Source: Chitinophaga barathri
GTDB lineage: Bacteria > Bacteroidota > Bacteroidia > Chitinophagales > Chitinophagaceae
Direction: 5' to 3'
NCBI RefSeq assembly: GCF_003807585.1
Contig: NZ_RMBX01000001.1
Location: 620,001 to 684,000, forward strand
DNA: 64,000 nucleotides
Shown: piece after piece, positions 51,711 through 59,075 of the stretch
Layout: each line of letters opens with the position of its first letter
How positions within the stretch are numbered: position 1 is the first letter of the stretch
Program-made: the position numbers and the translations under genes
Notes under the pieces: generated by a model
What the model was told of the DNA's origin: nothing
What the model saw: the letters and a program-made list of their open reading frames with translations, nothing else
Database searches by the model: none

Positions 51711-52934
51711 ATGCATCACCTGAACTGGATTGCACTCTCCATTGGCGGTTTCCTGTTCTTTATCGGGCTGGAATACCTTGTTTCGCGAAGAACGGGGAAG
51801 AACTATTTCCAATTTGCGGAATCTATTGCCAACCTGAACATTGGTATCGCGGAAAGACTGCTGGATATCTTTGTAACGGGTTTATTTTATTTCTTTTTCG
51901 ACTACATCTACCGTCATTTCGCGATATGGGACATCAGGCCGAACTGGGCGACCTGGTTCCTGCTGTTCCTCGCTACAGACCTGGTATGGTACTGGTATCA
52001 CCGGCTGGCGCACGAGGTGAACGTCCTGTGGGCAGCGCATGTAGTGCATCACCAGAGCGAGGATTTTAACTATACGGTGTCCGCCCGCATCACCGTATTC
52101 CAGGCGGCGGCGCGCTGCCTGTTCTGGTCCGTGTTGCCGCTGATAGGCTTCCCTCCCGCTATGATTACAGCATTGCTGCTGGTGCACGGCCTGTACCCGT
52201 TTTTTATTCATACGCAAACCATCGGCAGGCTGGGCATCCTGGAATATTTTATGGTGACGCCCTCCCATCACCGCGTACATCATTCATCCAACGAAAAGTA
52301 CCTCGACAAAAACTATGGCGATGTACTGATCATCTGGGATAAGATGTTCGGCACCTTTGTGAGGGAAGACGAAAAAGAACCTTGTGTATACGGCCTTACC
52401 ACGCCGCTGAAAAGCCATAGTTTTCTCTGGCAGCAGTTCCACTTCATGCTGGAGCTGGGCACGGCCTTCCGCCGCGCTACCAGCTGGAAACAGCGATGGA
52501 ACGTGATATTCGGCAAACCGGATGATATCGATCCTGCTATCCGCGGGCAGCTGGAAGATATCTGGCTGCGGAAAACCGAGAGCCGCAAACAAACAAAAGG
52601 GCAGCGTATCTATATCATTATACAAACGGTGATCAGCATCAGCCTCCTGTTTGTGGTGAGCCTGCTGGAAGCGTATATACCCGCGGGGCTGGCGGTTTTT
52701 ATTGTACTGTTTATACTGATCAGCCTCGTCAATACCGGGGCAATACTGGAACAAAAGAAATGGTTCTTTTACCTGGAATATGCGCGGATGCTCTTGCTGG
52801 CGGTTACCTGCATGCTGTATTTCCAGCACCTGTATGTATTTGTGAGCGTATTGATCTTCGTGGGGCTGCTTACATTTTATTTCTCAAAGATCGAAGAATC
52901 CTTCAAACGCTGGCTTTTCCAGCGCATCCATTAA
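51711..52934 (+). CDS. Sterol desaturase-family membrane protein
   Basis: A 407-residue integral membrane protein of the fatty-acid hydroxylase/sterol desaturase superfamily. The histidine clusters that bind the di-iron centre are WYWYHRLAHEVN, HVVHHQSED, and SPSHHRVHHSSN-type motif (near 52261-52285), in the proper order. About six or more membrane helices are present, with extra helices after the catalytic domain (from about residue 300). It probably hydroxylates or desaturates a lipid; the substrate is unknown. Start ATG chosen from the promoter position. Confidence 0.88.
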   Translation: MHHLNWIALSIGGFLFFIGLEYLVSRRTGKNYFQFAESIANLNIGIAERLLDIFVTGLFYFFFDYIYRHFAIWDIRPNWATWFLLFLATDLVWYWYHRLAHEVNVLWAAHVVHHQSEDFNYTVSARITVFQAAARCLFWSVLPLIGFPPAMITALLLVHGLYPFFIHTQTIGRLGILEYFMVTPSHHRVHHSSNEKYLDKNYGDVLIIWDKMFGTFVREDEKEPCVYGLTTPLKSHSFLWQQFHFMLELGTAFRRATSWKQRWNVIFGKPDDIDPAIRGQLEDIWLRKTESRKQTKGQRIYIIIQTVISISLLFVVSLLEAYIPAGLAVFIVLFILISLVNTGAILEQKKWFFYLEYARMLLLAVTCMLYFQHLYVFVSVLIFVGLLTFYFSKIEESFKRWLFQRIH

Positions 52935-52940
52935 AATAAA

Positions 52941-53011
52941 TGTCGCGTGGCCGAGGGGTTAGGTAAAGGCCTGCAAAGCCTTTCACGGTGGTTCGATTCC
53001 ACCCGCGGCTA
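52941..53011 (+). tRNA. tRNA-Cys (anticodon GCA)
   Basis: A cloverleaf of 71 nt: D-arm GCC...GGT, anticodon stem AAGGC/GCCTT with loop CTGCAAA (GCA), T-arm GGTGG-TTCGATT-CCACC. Acceptor positions 2-7 pair (GTCGCG with CGCGGC, including one T-G), but 1-72 would be T-T. The usual tRNA-Cys has U73, so the exact end is uncertain. No CCA is encoded. A terminator follows. Confidence 0.85.
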
Positions 53012-53029
53012 TCCAGCCATTAAAATGAA

Positions 53030-53063
53030 AAAGAGGAAGATCACTCATCTTCCTCTTTTTTTG
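53030..53063 (+). terminator. Terminator after tRNA-Cys
   Basis: AGAGGAAGAT (53032-53041) pairs with ATCTTCCTCT (53047-53056) around a 5-nt loop, followed by TTTTTTTG. Confidence 0.85.
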
Positions 53064-53093
53064 TGCGCTGATTGGCATAATATTTAAGCCGTT

Positions 53094-53576
53094 ATGGGCA
53101 TGACTAATATCCGGATCATCCGTGACCAGTTATTGAGAGGCAGGAAAACAGTGGCGGTGGCGGAAAGCGTAACGGCGGGGCTTTTACAGTTCAGGCTGGC
53201 GGGTGCTGAAGATGCGGCGCAGTTTTTCCAGGGCGGCATTACAGCGTATAACCTGGGGCAGAAATACCGGCATCTGCGTGTGGAACCTATTCACGCGCAG
53301 AGTTGCAATTGTGTGGATGAACAGGTGGCGATAGAAATGGCGAAAAATGTATGCAGGCTGTTCTGCAGTCAATGGGGCCTCAGCATTACAGGCTACGCCA
53401 CACCGGTGCCAGAGTCGGACAACAGGCTGTATGCCTGGTATGCCATTACGCAAGGGGATGAACTATTGCTGTCTCAACAGCTGCACGCCACATCGGCTAC
53501 ACCTTCGGCGGTACAGGAATGGTATGCGGAGATGGCGTTGTCCGCATTCGCCAATATCCTGACTTACGGGCACTAA
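53094..53576 (+). CDS. CinA C-terminal-type protein (nicotinamide-nucleotide amidohydrolase-like)
   Basis: A 160-residue single-domain protein of the CinA C-terminal (PncC) family, which deamidates NMN to NaMN in NAD recycling. Family motifs: AESVTAGLLQFRLAGAEDA (usual AES-C/x-TGG), QFFQGGITAYN and SITGYATPVPE (usual GxAGP). The Gly-Gly after AESxT is only partly kept (TAGLL) and the later AGP is altered (YATP), so activity is uncertain. A second ATG at 53100 is possible. It stands alone. Confidence 0.8.
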   Translation: MGMTNIRIIRDQLLRGRKTVAVAESVTAGLLQFRLAGAEDAAQFFQGGITAYNLGQKYRHLRVEPIHAQSCNCVDEQVAIEMAKNVCRLFCSQWGLSITGYATPVPESDNRLYAWYAITQGDELLLSQQLHATSATPSAVQEWYAEMALSAFANILTYGH

Positions 53577-53682
53577 TGCGGAATTCCGGCGTGGGGCACG
53601 TTTTCCACATTCTATGCATTTTTTAACTCATTGCACCAGTTACAGCAACCTCGGCGTTTTTTATGAACTCGCGTTCCCGCTG

Positions 53683-54324
53683 TCACAACATTTTCCGTTT
53701 GGTGTTTGCCGGGTCCAGGATGCCGTTCACCAGCTTCTTCCATTGAAAATGCGAGTAGCCCATCATGGCGGCGGTTGCAGTAAAAAAATTCCTGATCTTA
53801 TCCCATACTTTCCGCACCGCGGTATTCGGCACTTCGTTTCTTCCATACACACCGGCTTTTACTTCGCGGCCTTTCAGCTCCACCATAAACGAACTGGTGG
53901 CATATTGCTTAAAGAAATGGGAAATACGCCCTTTGGGCTGCCCGGGACGGGCTGCGGGCCTCACGCGCATGATAAAGGAAAACGATGCGTCCGGCACATA
54001 GATCTGTTCCCGTATATCTTCCACCATTACCCAGTCAAACCCCGCTCCTTCGCGGCTGCCCGGGCCTGGTACATTGATGCGGATATAATCGCCGGGAACG
54101 GCCGTCCGGTCCTGGGGCAGGCCTTCCCCGCTGATAAGCTGGAATGATGCGCCGCCGTTGCCGCAGAACTCTTTCCATTTATTGACCGATAATAACCGGT
54201 TCATAGCTTTTTCGAACAGGAGCCGCGCCTGGTCTTTGCTGGGGAGTATAATGGACTGGCAGTCATTTGTACTGTTGCCGGTCAGTTGCGGCGGGATGGC
54301 GAGTGTAATGTCTATAGTTTCCAT
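53683..54324 (-). CDS. Hypothetical soluble protein
   Basis: A 213-residue protein from the ATG at 54324 (an in-frame ATG at 54339 adds five residues). It has no signal peptide or membrane helix. It contains VPGDYIRINVPGPGSREGAG and FDWVMVEDIREQIYVP in the middle and SHFFKQYATSSFMVELKGREVKAG later. The C-terminus is helical and basic. I do not recognise a domain, though the composition is clearly coding. It is convergent with the CinA-like gene. Confidence 0.65.
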   Translation of the reverse strand: METIDITLAIPPQLTGNSTNDCQSIILPSKDQARLLFEKAMNRLLSVNKWKEFCGNGGASFQLISGEGLPQDRTAVPGDYIRINVPGPGSREGAGFDWVMVEDIREQIYVPDASFSFIMRVRPAARPGQPKGRISHFFKQYATSSFMVELKGREVKAGVYGRNEVPNTAVRKVWDKIRNFFTATAAMMGYSHFQWKKLVNGILDPANTKRKML

Positions 54325-54389
54325 ACATCCTTCTTTCATTCATAAAAAGAGAAAACTATGCCATAAAACAGCCCTGGCCATGAAAGCGG

Positions 54390-54420
54390 CAAAAAAATGC
54401 CGGGAATAGACATTCCCGGC
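54390..54420 (-). terminator. Hairpin terminator, minus strand
   Basis: On the minus strand GCCGGGAAT-GTCT-ATTCCCGGC is followed by ATTTTTTTG. It lies about 290 bp beyond the kinase stop at 54707. The intervening 54421-54706 shows no gene that I can support, so it may end that transcript. Confidence 0.7.
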
Positions 54421-54706
54421 TACACATCCAAAATCTAAATAATGCTTATGATAAAAGGATATAAATGCATTCATATACCGCCAATTGCCATCCGCCCGAA
54501 GGCCGGCATTGCGCCCACAGCTACCGGAAAGTTCTTGCAACGGTAGTTCGCTGGCCGGGCACACGGTTGAATACGGTCCCGGTTATAACACCGCAGGGGA
54601 GTATAAAAATGATATTTGTTCCAGGTGGAAGTTGATTTCCAGGCCAAGAAACACTCAAATCAGTTATGAGAAAACAAGCAGGGCCCCGGAATGAGATTTT
54701 AACCGG

Positions 54707-56635
54707 CTAAAGTGCAGGATTGGACAGCTCAATTTTTCCACCGTTGATCGCTGCGTGAATGTGCTGTGTATCATATCGTAACAGCTTCTCCAGTACGGCA
54801 TGCAGCACCTTTGGCTCCACGGGTTTTCGAATGTACCCGTCCATGCCGAGGCGGATATATTCCTGCTCCTGCTCTTTAAATGCATCGGAAGAAACGGCTA
54901 CTACGGGGATGTGTTGCAACTGATGGTCTTTACGGAGATACAGGAAAGTATCGCGCCCGCTCATCACGGGCATGTGAAGGTCCATAAGAATGACGTCAGG
55001 TTTCAGGCTGCGCGTCATTTCGATGCCTTCCGCTCCGTCGTGGGCAAACCATACCTGTGTAATGCCCAGGCGGGCGAGAAAATGTTTCATGATGGTGTGA
55101 TCGATATCGTTATCGTCCATCACCAGTATTTTGGAATCGGGGGGAAGATTGGGAAGTTCATTTGCAGGCGCTGGCAGCTCCTGTATCTCTTCGCTCACCA
55201 GCAGCGGCAGTGTGATAAGGAAATTACTGCCTTCGCCGGGAGTACTGCTCACGCGAAGGTTCCCTCCCATTGTTTCAGCTTTTCGTTTGGCAATGGCCAG
55301 CCCCAGGCCGCTGCCGCCCAGCTGGCGGTACAGCTCGCCGCCCTGTTCGAAAGGCTCGGAAATGGCGTCTATCTGGTCGTCTGTAATGCCTCTGCCTTCG
55401 TCGCATACCTGCAGGAACAGCGTGGTTTGTTTATGAAAACAGCGCACGCGGATGTTTTTGCCGGCGGAAGTAAATTTCAGTGAGTTGGAAAGGAGATTGT
55501 TCACCACCTGGCCGAGCATCATTTTGTCGCAGAGGATCATCTCCGGGAAACGGCTGTCTATCTCCAGGTGAATAAGGATGGATTCTTTGCTGGCGATGCT
55601 CTGGTATATGCTCACGGTATGCCTGAGCCATTCTTTCAGGGAGAAAGGTTCCGGCCTCAGTTCATCGGTAGTTCCTGCTTCGATCTTTGACAATTCTAAA
55701 ACACTGTTTACGAGTTCCATAATATTGTGGCTCACCGCATTCATACTGCGTGCCATTTGCCGTGCCTGTACTCCTGTGGCGTTGTCCAGCCTGCTCAGCT
55801 CATCGCTCAGCAGTTCGCTCAAACCGGCAAGGGTGTTCAAAGGCGTTCTTATTTCATGGCTCAGTTCGCTGATGAACTGGGTTTTGGCTGTGTTGGCTTT
55901 AATCAGGGCAAAGGTACGTTCCCGCACGATCTGTTCCAGCTCTTTATTATATTTTTCCAGTTCCCTGCGCTGCCGCTCTATTTCCCTGCGGCTGCCCGAA
56001 AGCGAGATGTTGCGGCTCCGCAGCGCCCGCAGCAGGTCCATGATATTGTCCTGGTACAGGCTAATGGCTAAATAGTTGAGGTACAGCACTACCGGCATCA
56101 CCATCCAGCGGTAGATGTTCTGGGTGGTCTGGCTTAACGGTAGCGGTTCTACGAGGTGAAAGTAATAAATAAATTCAAGGATAACGAGGCAGATAATTGG
56201 CATGGAAGCACATACGATGCGTGGCGCTTTTTCCTGCGGGCGCCAGATGAGCAGGGCTACGCTCATCATGAACACCGCAAGCAGCTGCACTTCCGTGACT
56301 CTCCCAAGGATGCTGCCATAATACAGGATCACGAGAATGTACAAAACGTGTAACCCTATCCGTGATACCGTATATCTCTGCCTCCCGTTGAGCCAGATGG
56401 TGGCAAAAAAAGCGGGACAGAAAAAACAAACGGCGGGAATGAGTATCAGCATCGAATGCAGCAGGAGGTAAAACGAAATGCCATACACGGCAACAAGCAC
56501 GCCGGAGGCGAAGCTCACCACGTTCACGACTTTAATTCTTCTTGCTTCTTCTTTTCCTGAAATCTGCAGAATACCTGTCCTGTATACCTGCTGCATACGG
56601 GCACGGAATGATTGGGATAAAAAACGCGTCATCAC
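54707..56635 (-). CDS. Membrane hybrid histidine kinase
   Basis: A 642-residue kinase. Six membrane helices (residues 36-200) are followed by a coiled coil (REIERQRRELEKYNKELEQ). The H-box is SHEIRTPLN (His260); the ATPase has NNLLSNSLKF, CDEGRGI and GSGLGLAI; a receiver domain (about 505-620) has VILMDLHMP. The membrane part has YYGSILG (105-111), matching the YFG-type motif in the two island kinases. It has no separate regulator, and a hybrid of this type usually passes phosphate to a histidine phosphotransfer protein. Chromosomal. Confidence 0.88.
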   Translation of the reverse strand: MMTRFLSQSFRARMQQVYRTGILQISGKEEARRIKVVNVVSFASGVLVAVYGISFYLLLHSMLILIPAVCFFCPAFFATIWLNGRQRYTVSRIGLHVLYILVILYYGSILGRVTEVQLLAVFMMSVALLIWRPQEKAPRIVCASMPIICLVILEFIYYFHLVEPLPLSQTTQNIYRWMVMPVVLYLNYLAISLYQDNIMDLLRALRSRNISLSGSRREIERQRRELEKYNKELEQIVRERTFALIKANTAKTQFISELSHEIRTPLNTLAGLSELLSDELSRLDNATGVQARQMARSMNAVSHNIMELVNSVLELSKIEAGTTDELRPEPFSLKEWLRHTVSIYQSIASKESILIHLEIDSRFPEMILCDKMMLGQVVNNLLSNSLKFTSAGKNIRVRCFHKQTTLFLQVCDEGRGITDDQIDAISEPFEQGGELYRQLGGSGLGLAIAKRKAETMGGNLRVSSTPGEGSNFLITLPLLVSEEIQELPAPANELPNLPPDSKILVMDDNDIDHTIMKHFLARLGITQVWFAHDGAEGIEMTRSLKPDVILMDLHMPVMSGRDTFLYLRKDHQLQHIPVVAVSSDAFKEQEQEYIRLGMDGYIRKPVEPKVLHAVLEKLLRYDTQHIHAAINGGKIELSNPAL

Positions 56636-56839
56636 GAATAGGTTTAAAAAACAAACAGCTTGGAATAATGATGCCCGGCCAATTTCAACGGTTTTTCATT
56701 TCACAGGCCGGGATCTGGTGATTCGGCCGGGTTGCAATTTAGTTTTGGTCAAATAGTCCAAATGGGTGGATACGATCGGTACTAAAAATAAAAAATTCTG
56801 TCCTGACGTGGTATATACGTATTAAGTGCTAAAACGGAT

Positions 56840-57418
56840 TTATTCTTTTCCTTTCTTCTTTTTGCCGCCTGTGGCTGCTTCGTGCGGCAGGGGCGTGCTC
56901 TGGGATTTAGGCCGGTTGCCGATCACGGAATTGCTAAACTCTCCCCTTTCATAGGTTTCACGCATCATTGTGCCGTCTTCATCATACACTTTCCACTCGC
57001 CATGTTTTACGGAATAACCTTTCCGCGTTACTTCCGTCAGGTTCTCCTGTCCGCTCACGGGGTCTATCACCACGATGGTGTCTTTCTGCCCGTCGATGTC
57101 CACGGACAGCATATTGCCTACGGCGCTGACCCTGCCATTGGGGTAAAAATATTTACAAAGGCCATCCAGTACGCCGTTCTTGAAGGTTTCTTCCGCCATG
57201 ATATCACCATCGGGGGTATATTTTTTCCAGATGCCTTCCCTGCGGTCGTTTTTATAAATGCCTTCCCAGCTGTATCCGGGCTCGCCGCGGATAGACGGCA
57301 CCTGTTCCACCCATGGGCCCTGTTTACGTTTTTTGGCATCCGTCTGGTTGGCAGCGGTTTGAGCGGAGGCCAGCAGTGCAAAGCAGCTGCAAATGATGAG
57401 TAAGCATATTTTTTTCAC
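56840..57418 (-). CDS. Secreted MORN-repeat (YwqK-like) protein
   Basis: A 192-residue secreted protein (signal ending near LASAQ). It has MORN_2/YwqK-type repeats: GIYKNDRREGIWKKYTPDG, FKNGVLDGLCKYFYPNGR, VKHGEWKVYDEDG. These repeats are annotated as YwqK family antitoxin by homology, but no toxin lies next to it, so that name should be treated with caution. The tail is Lys-rich (GGKKKKGKE). Confidence 0.8.
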   Translation of the reverse strand: MKKICLLIICSCFALLASAQTAANQTDAKKRKQGPWVEQVPSIRGEPGYSWEGIYKNDRREGIWKKYTPDGDIMAEETFKNGVLDGLCKYFYPNGRVSAVGNMLSVDIDGQKDTIVVIDPVSGQENLTEVTRKGYSVKHGEWKVYDEDGTMMRETYERGEFSNSVIGNRPKSQSTPLPHEAATGGKKKKGKE

Positions 57419-57463
57419 AGGAGGAATGGATTTATGATCACAAATTAATCTTTTTCTTCAAAT

Positions 57464-57498
57464 GATAAAGGCCCCGTGTATATCCGGGGCCTTTTATC
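57464..57498 (-). terminator. Terminator of the DUF4382 gene
   Basis: A stem GATAAAGGCCCCG (57464-57476) and CGGGGCCTTTTATC (57485-57498) has a loop of about 8 nt; the minus-strand side ends in TTTATC. It lies 24 bp from the DUF4382 stop at 57522. Confidence 0.75.
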
Positions 57499-57521
57499 TT
57501 GGAAAATTCAGGTTTTAATGT

Positions 57522-58436
57522 TTATCGTCTCAACGTCATAGTTGGCAGTTTTGTATCCTTATTCCGTTCTATTTTAACGTCCGTGACGGTAGTATCCCTG
57601 TACCCGTTGCCGGCGTTCACAAATACGCTGTAAGTACCTGTTTTGAGGCCGCGTACTTTAAACTCGCCCTGCCTGCCGGGTATGGCGTAGAGGGAATCGA
57701 GGCTGTTGAAAACGGTGATAACGGCCTGTGCGTCTGTGGGTAATACTTTACCGGACACAGAGCCGGTCTGGCGTACGGTCCATACATGGATGACCGGTTT
57801 GAGGATAAATTTGCCCCTGCTCACCTGGATGATAGAGCGCTGAACGTCGAAGTCGAGCCAGAGCTGGAGGTTGTCCGGGGTGATTTCGTCCCATTCTTCG
57901 TGCCTTACTTTGATCAGGATTTTCACCTGTCCATTGATGGATTTAAGCGGATAGGTTATGCTGTCTTTAACGAGTGAATTGTTGGGGCCGAGGGTGATAC
58001 GGATCTTTTCGATGCGGCCTTTGCGGATAACGCCGTTTGCCAGGCTGGTGTCCACACCATTGCGGAGTTGCAGCAGATCGTATATACCGGGGTTGATGCC
58101 GAGGGTATCCCAAACGTCGCAATCCTTGTCTTTGTCTTTATCTTTCCAGTCTTCCCACCAGCCGCAGCGGTCGCGGTCATCCCAGCGGTCGTCATCGTCA
58201 TTGCGGTCTCCATTGCCGCGATTGCAGGTATCCACGAGCACTTCCACCCGCTGGATGTCAATCATAACTTTGTCGAAAAGGCCGGGGTCGTCCGTCAGCA
58301 TGAGGCTCACCTTTTGCATACCTTCGGGTACCGCCTGGGGCTCAGCCGAATTGTTTTTTGTACATGCGTAAATAATAACGGAAAGGGTGCCCAACAACAA
58401 CACCGGCAGGCCCATTTTACGGAACATGTTTTTCAT
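57522..58436 (-). CDS. DUF4382 lipoprotein with an Asp/Lys-rich insert
   Basis: A 304-residue lipoprotein (lipobox IYAC). The DUF4382 domain (about 40-215) starts VSLMLTDDPGLFDKVMIDI, continues with YDLLQLRNGVDTSLANG and ends with beta strands such as KFILKPVIHVW. An insert at about 75-110 is unusually rich in Asp, Arg, Trp and Lys with three Cys (DDDDRWDDRDRCGWWEDW, then a DKDKDKDCD stretch). The C-terminus (about 225-300) is a carboxypeptidase-regulatory-like beta domain. The insert could bind cations. Its function is unknown. Confidence 0.85.
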   Translation of the reverse strand: MKNMFRKMGLPVLLLGTLSVIIYACTKNNSAEPQAVPEGMQKVSLMLTDDPGLFDKVMIDIQRVEVLVDTCNRGNGDRNDDDDRWDDRDRCGWWEDWKDKDKDKDCDVWDTLGINPGIYDLLQLRNGVDTSLANGVIRKGRIEKIRITLGPNNSLVKDSITYPLKSINGQVKILIKVRHEEWDEITPDNLQLWLDFDVQRSIIQVSRGKFILKPVIHVWTVRQTGSVSGKVLPTDAQAVITVFNSLDSLYAIPGRQGEFKVRGLKTGTYSVFVNAGNGYRDTTVTDVKIERNKDTKLPTMTLRR

Positions 58437-59067
58437 AATAAAGAATGGTTTAAGAGTGATAGTTTTTCAACCCGGTTAAAGCTCTTATATGGTCCGGCAT
58501 CATCACGCGGAGGATGATGTCCGTGTTGTACTTCAGATAATGGTAATTAAAAACGCATTCTCACAGTTCCTTATTGCAGCATCCCTTTGATCGTGTGTTT
58601 CGGGGAAAGTTTAATACCCCCATAAAAAAATCGCTCCGTTGTTAATTGATTTTTTCAAAAAATAAACTGGGCAGTGTTATTTAGGGCAAGGGGCTCAGTA
58701 TTTTTTGAAAAAATCAATTAACAACTCCGCTCCCCCGGCAAATCAAGGAATTGACGAAGGGGCGGACACCCCTGATCAGTTTATCTATAAAAAATTGATA
58801 ATAAATTAGTTAAGAGGTTCTTTCTGAGATAATACAAGTGAACGCTGATTGAAAAAGAAAATTAAAAGAGTTAGGTTGGTTACGAACCGACTATAGTTAA
58901 TTGCTGAACGGCTGTGCTCATTTTTGTTAACAAACGACAACCAGTCTCACCATCATTCTTATTTTTTAGGGGAGATATACAGCGGATGAATGCTTATTAT
59001 TTGAAAAAATAAACTGGGCAATGTTTTTAATGCCGGCGTGCTCAGTATTTTTTCAAATAATAAGCAT
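58437..59067. other. 631-bp region holding two long perfect hairpins
   Basis: No coding frame is supported. The two inverted repeats at 58638-58725 and 58982-59075 dominate. Between them, 58726-58981 is AT-rich with nothing I can identify. Confidence 0.6.
58638..58725. repeat. Perfect 27-bp inverted repeat, copy 1 of a hairpin family
   Basis: The arms 58638-58664 and 58699-58725 are exact reverse complements. The 34-nt loop starts AACTGGGCAGTG and ends GGGCTCAG; its ends (CTGGGC and GCTCAG) can extend the stem with one G-T. The same loop ends and AAAAATA/TATTTTT inner arm ends occur in copy 2. Confidence 0.9.
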
Positions 59068-59075
59068 TCATCCGC
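58982..59075. repeat. Perfect 30-bp inverted repeat, copy 2, overlapping the glgB stop
   Basis: The arms 58982-59011 and 59046-59075 are exact reverse complements. The 34-nt loop starts AACTGGGCAATG and ends GTGCTCAG, nearly identical to copy 1 at both ends. The outer stems of the two copies are unrelated. The right arm covers the glgB stop codon (59068-59070) and the last codon. Confidence 0.9.

Noticed and set aside
54340..54564. A 74-codon minus-strand frame between the hypothetical gene and the third hybrid kinase
   Set aside because: It runs through the hairpin terminator at 54390-54420 and has no coding-like pattern.
56840..57418. A toxin-antitoxin module around the MORN-repeat protein
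   Set aside because: The YwqK-type name comes from homology only. The protein is secreted and has no toxin-like neighbour.
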